Assembly: GCA_017548175.1 (NCBI GenBank)
Contig: JAFYMZ010000136.1
Coordinates: 1 to 6,132 of the forward strand
Length of the DNA stretch: 6,132 nt
DNA from: Clostridia bacterium
GTDB taxonomy: Bacteria; Bacillota_A; Clostridia; Oscillospirales; Butyricicoccaceae
Direction: 5' to 3'
Shown piece after piece: positions 5,480 to 6,132 of this stretch (the stretch's first letter is position 1; each line of letters opens with the position of its first letter). The position numbers and the translations under genes were made by a program. The notes beneath the pieces are model-generated. The model worked only from the letters and a program-made list of their open reading frames with translations, did not search any database and had not been told where the DNA came from.

Positions 5480-6132
5480 ATGCAAATTACCATTGTAGGT
5501 GCAGGCAAGGCAGGCTTTGCCGTTGCCAACCAGCTGGCCCGTGAAGGCCACGAGGTCAGCATTATTGAACGAAATGAAGCAGTGCTCAACGAAGCGGTGG
5601 CAGCGCTGGACGTGTCCGGTCAGGCCGGCAACGGCGTCAACCGTGCGGTGCTGGAAGAAGCCAACGCCGGTGCGGCCGAGCTGTTTATTGCCCTGACCGG
5701 CAACGACGAGCAGAACCTGCTCAGCTGTCTGATGGCGCGCAAACTGGGCGCACAGAACACCATCGCACGCGTTTGCGGCCCGGATTATACCGGCGCACTG
5801 CCGCTGATCGCAGAGGAACTGGGTCTGTCCATGGTGGTCAACCCCGAAAAGGAGGCGGCGATGGAGATCGTGCGCCTGCTGGAAATGCCTTCTGCCAAAA
5901 AGATCGAAACTTTTGTGCAAGGCAAGGTCGAGATGATCGACTATGACGTCACCGCCGACAGCCCCATGTGCGGCAAGCAGGTGAAGGATGCCTTCGCCAA
6001 TATGCGTACCGGTCTGGTTGCCGCCGTCGAGCGCGACGGCAAGGTCTTTATCCCCTTGGGCGGTTTCCGCTTCAAAGAGGGCGACGTGATGACGGTGGTT
6101 GCCCCTGCCGGCAAGATGTACACCTTCTTCAA
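5480..6132 (+). CDS. trkA: TrkA, NAD-binding regulatory subunit of a potassium uptake system (3' end outside window)
   Basis: Reading from ATG 5480 gives 217 codons with no stop. The product starts MQITIVGAGKAGFAVANQLA, a Rossmann nucleotide-binding fold with GxGxxG at 7-12 and the acidic residue Glu30 at the end of strand 2, typical of NAD(H) binding. Further RCK/TrkA-N hallmarks are AGNG (49-52), ALTGNDEQNLLSC (71-83) and the TIARV segment. A TrkA-C-like region starts around residue 145 (ETFVQGKVEMIDYDV). Full TrkA is about 450 residues with two such N/C pairs, so about half is visible; a shorter single-RCK KtrA-type protein (about 220 residues) cannot be excluded because the end is missing. 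The protein sits on the cytoplasmic face of a TrkH/KtrB-type channel and gates potassium uptake. The start is fixed by GGGAGGA (5467-5473), 6 nt before the ATG. Confidence 0.9.
   Translation, partial: MQITIVGAGKAGFAVANQLAREGHEVSIIERNEAVLNEAVAALDVSGQAGNGVNRAVLEEANAGAAELFIALTGNDEQNLLSCLMARKLGAQNTIARVCGPDYTGALPLIAEELGLSMVVNPEKEAAMEIVRLLEMPSAKKIETFVQGKVEMIDYDVTADSPMCGKQVKDAFANMRTGLVAAVERDGKVFIPLGGFRFKEGDVMTVVAPAGKMYTFF

Overview
The window reads as a stretch of ordinary chromosome from a GC-rich member of the Clostridia (Bacillota). The clues are strong AAAGGAG/GGAGG-type ribosome binding sites, AT-rich sigma-A promoters between GC-rich genes, an FMN-riboswitch-controlled RibU transporter, an Asp23/Gls24-type protein and a Bacillus-like MoxR/DUF58/transglutaminase operon. 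The protein style resembles gut Oscillospiraceae (Faecalibacterium/Gemmiger-like). That placement is an inference from general familiarity and no marker gene proves it.

Layout. Bases 1-90 (minus strand) hold the first 30 codons of an Asp23/Gls24-family gene that runs off the left edge. Bases 91-578 contain no protein gene. They hold a minus-strand promoter for the Asp23-like gene, a strong plus-strand promoter (310-338), a complete FMN riboswitch (353-473) and its intrinsic terminator (496-531). The riboswitch controls ribU (579-1172), the riboflavin-binding S component of an ECF transporter. A perfect 15-bp stem-loop (1185-1225) ends ribU and probably also the operon that converges on it.

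Bases 1227-5204 (minus strand) form a tight three-gene operon transcribed right to left: a MoxR-type AAA+ ATPase (4254-5204), a DUF58 membrane protein (3325-4251, 2 nt after the ATPase gene) and a polytopic membrane protein with an extracytoplasmic transglutaminase-like domain (1227-3335, overlapping the DUF58 gene by 11 bp). The same trio and order occur in Bacillus subtilis as yeaC-yeaD-yebA. The family context suggests that the ATPase and DUF58 protein assist assembly or activity of the surface enzyme, whose substrate is unknown.

Bases 5205-5479 are a divergent intergenic region with a TATAAT promoter for the MoxR operon, an extended -10 promoter for the rightward gene, and three helically phased T-tracts between them. 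At 5480 a trkA gene, the NAD-binding regulatory subunit of a Trk/Ktr potassium uptake system, begins and runs off the right edge.

I see no mobile element, CRISPR array, tRNA/rRNA, phage gene or obvious horizontally acquired cassette. I did not find a convincing undescribed system. The most interesting points are the riboswitch expression platform, the Asp/Pro-rich stalk and degenerate DUF58 motif in the MoxR operon, and the phased T-tracts.
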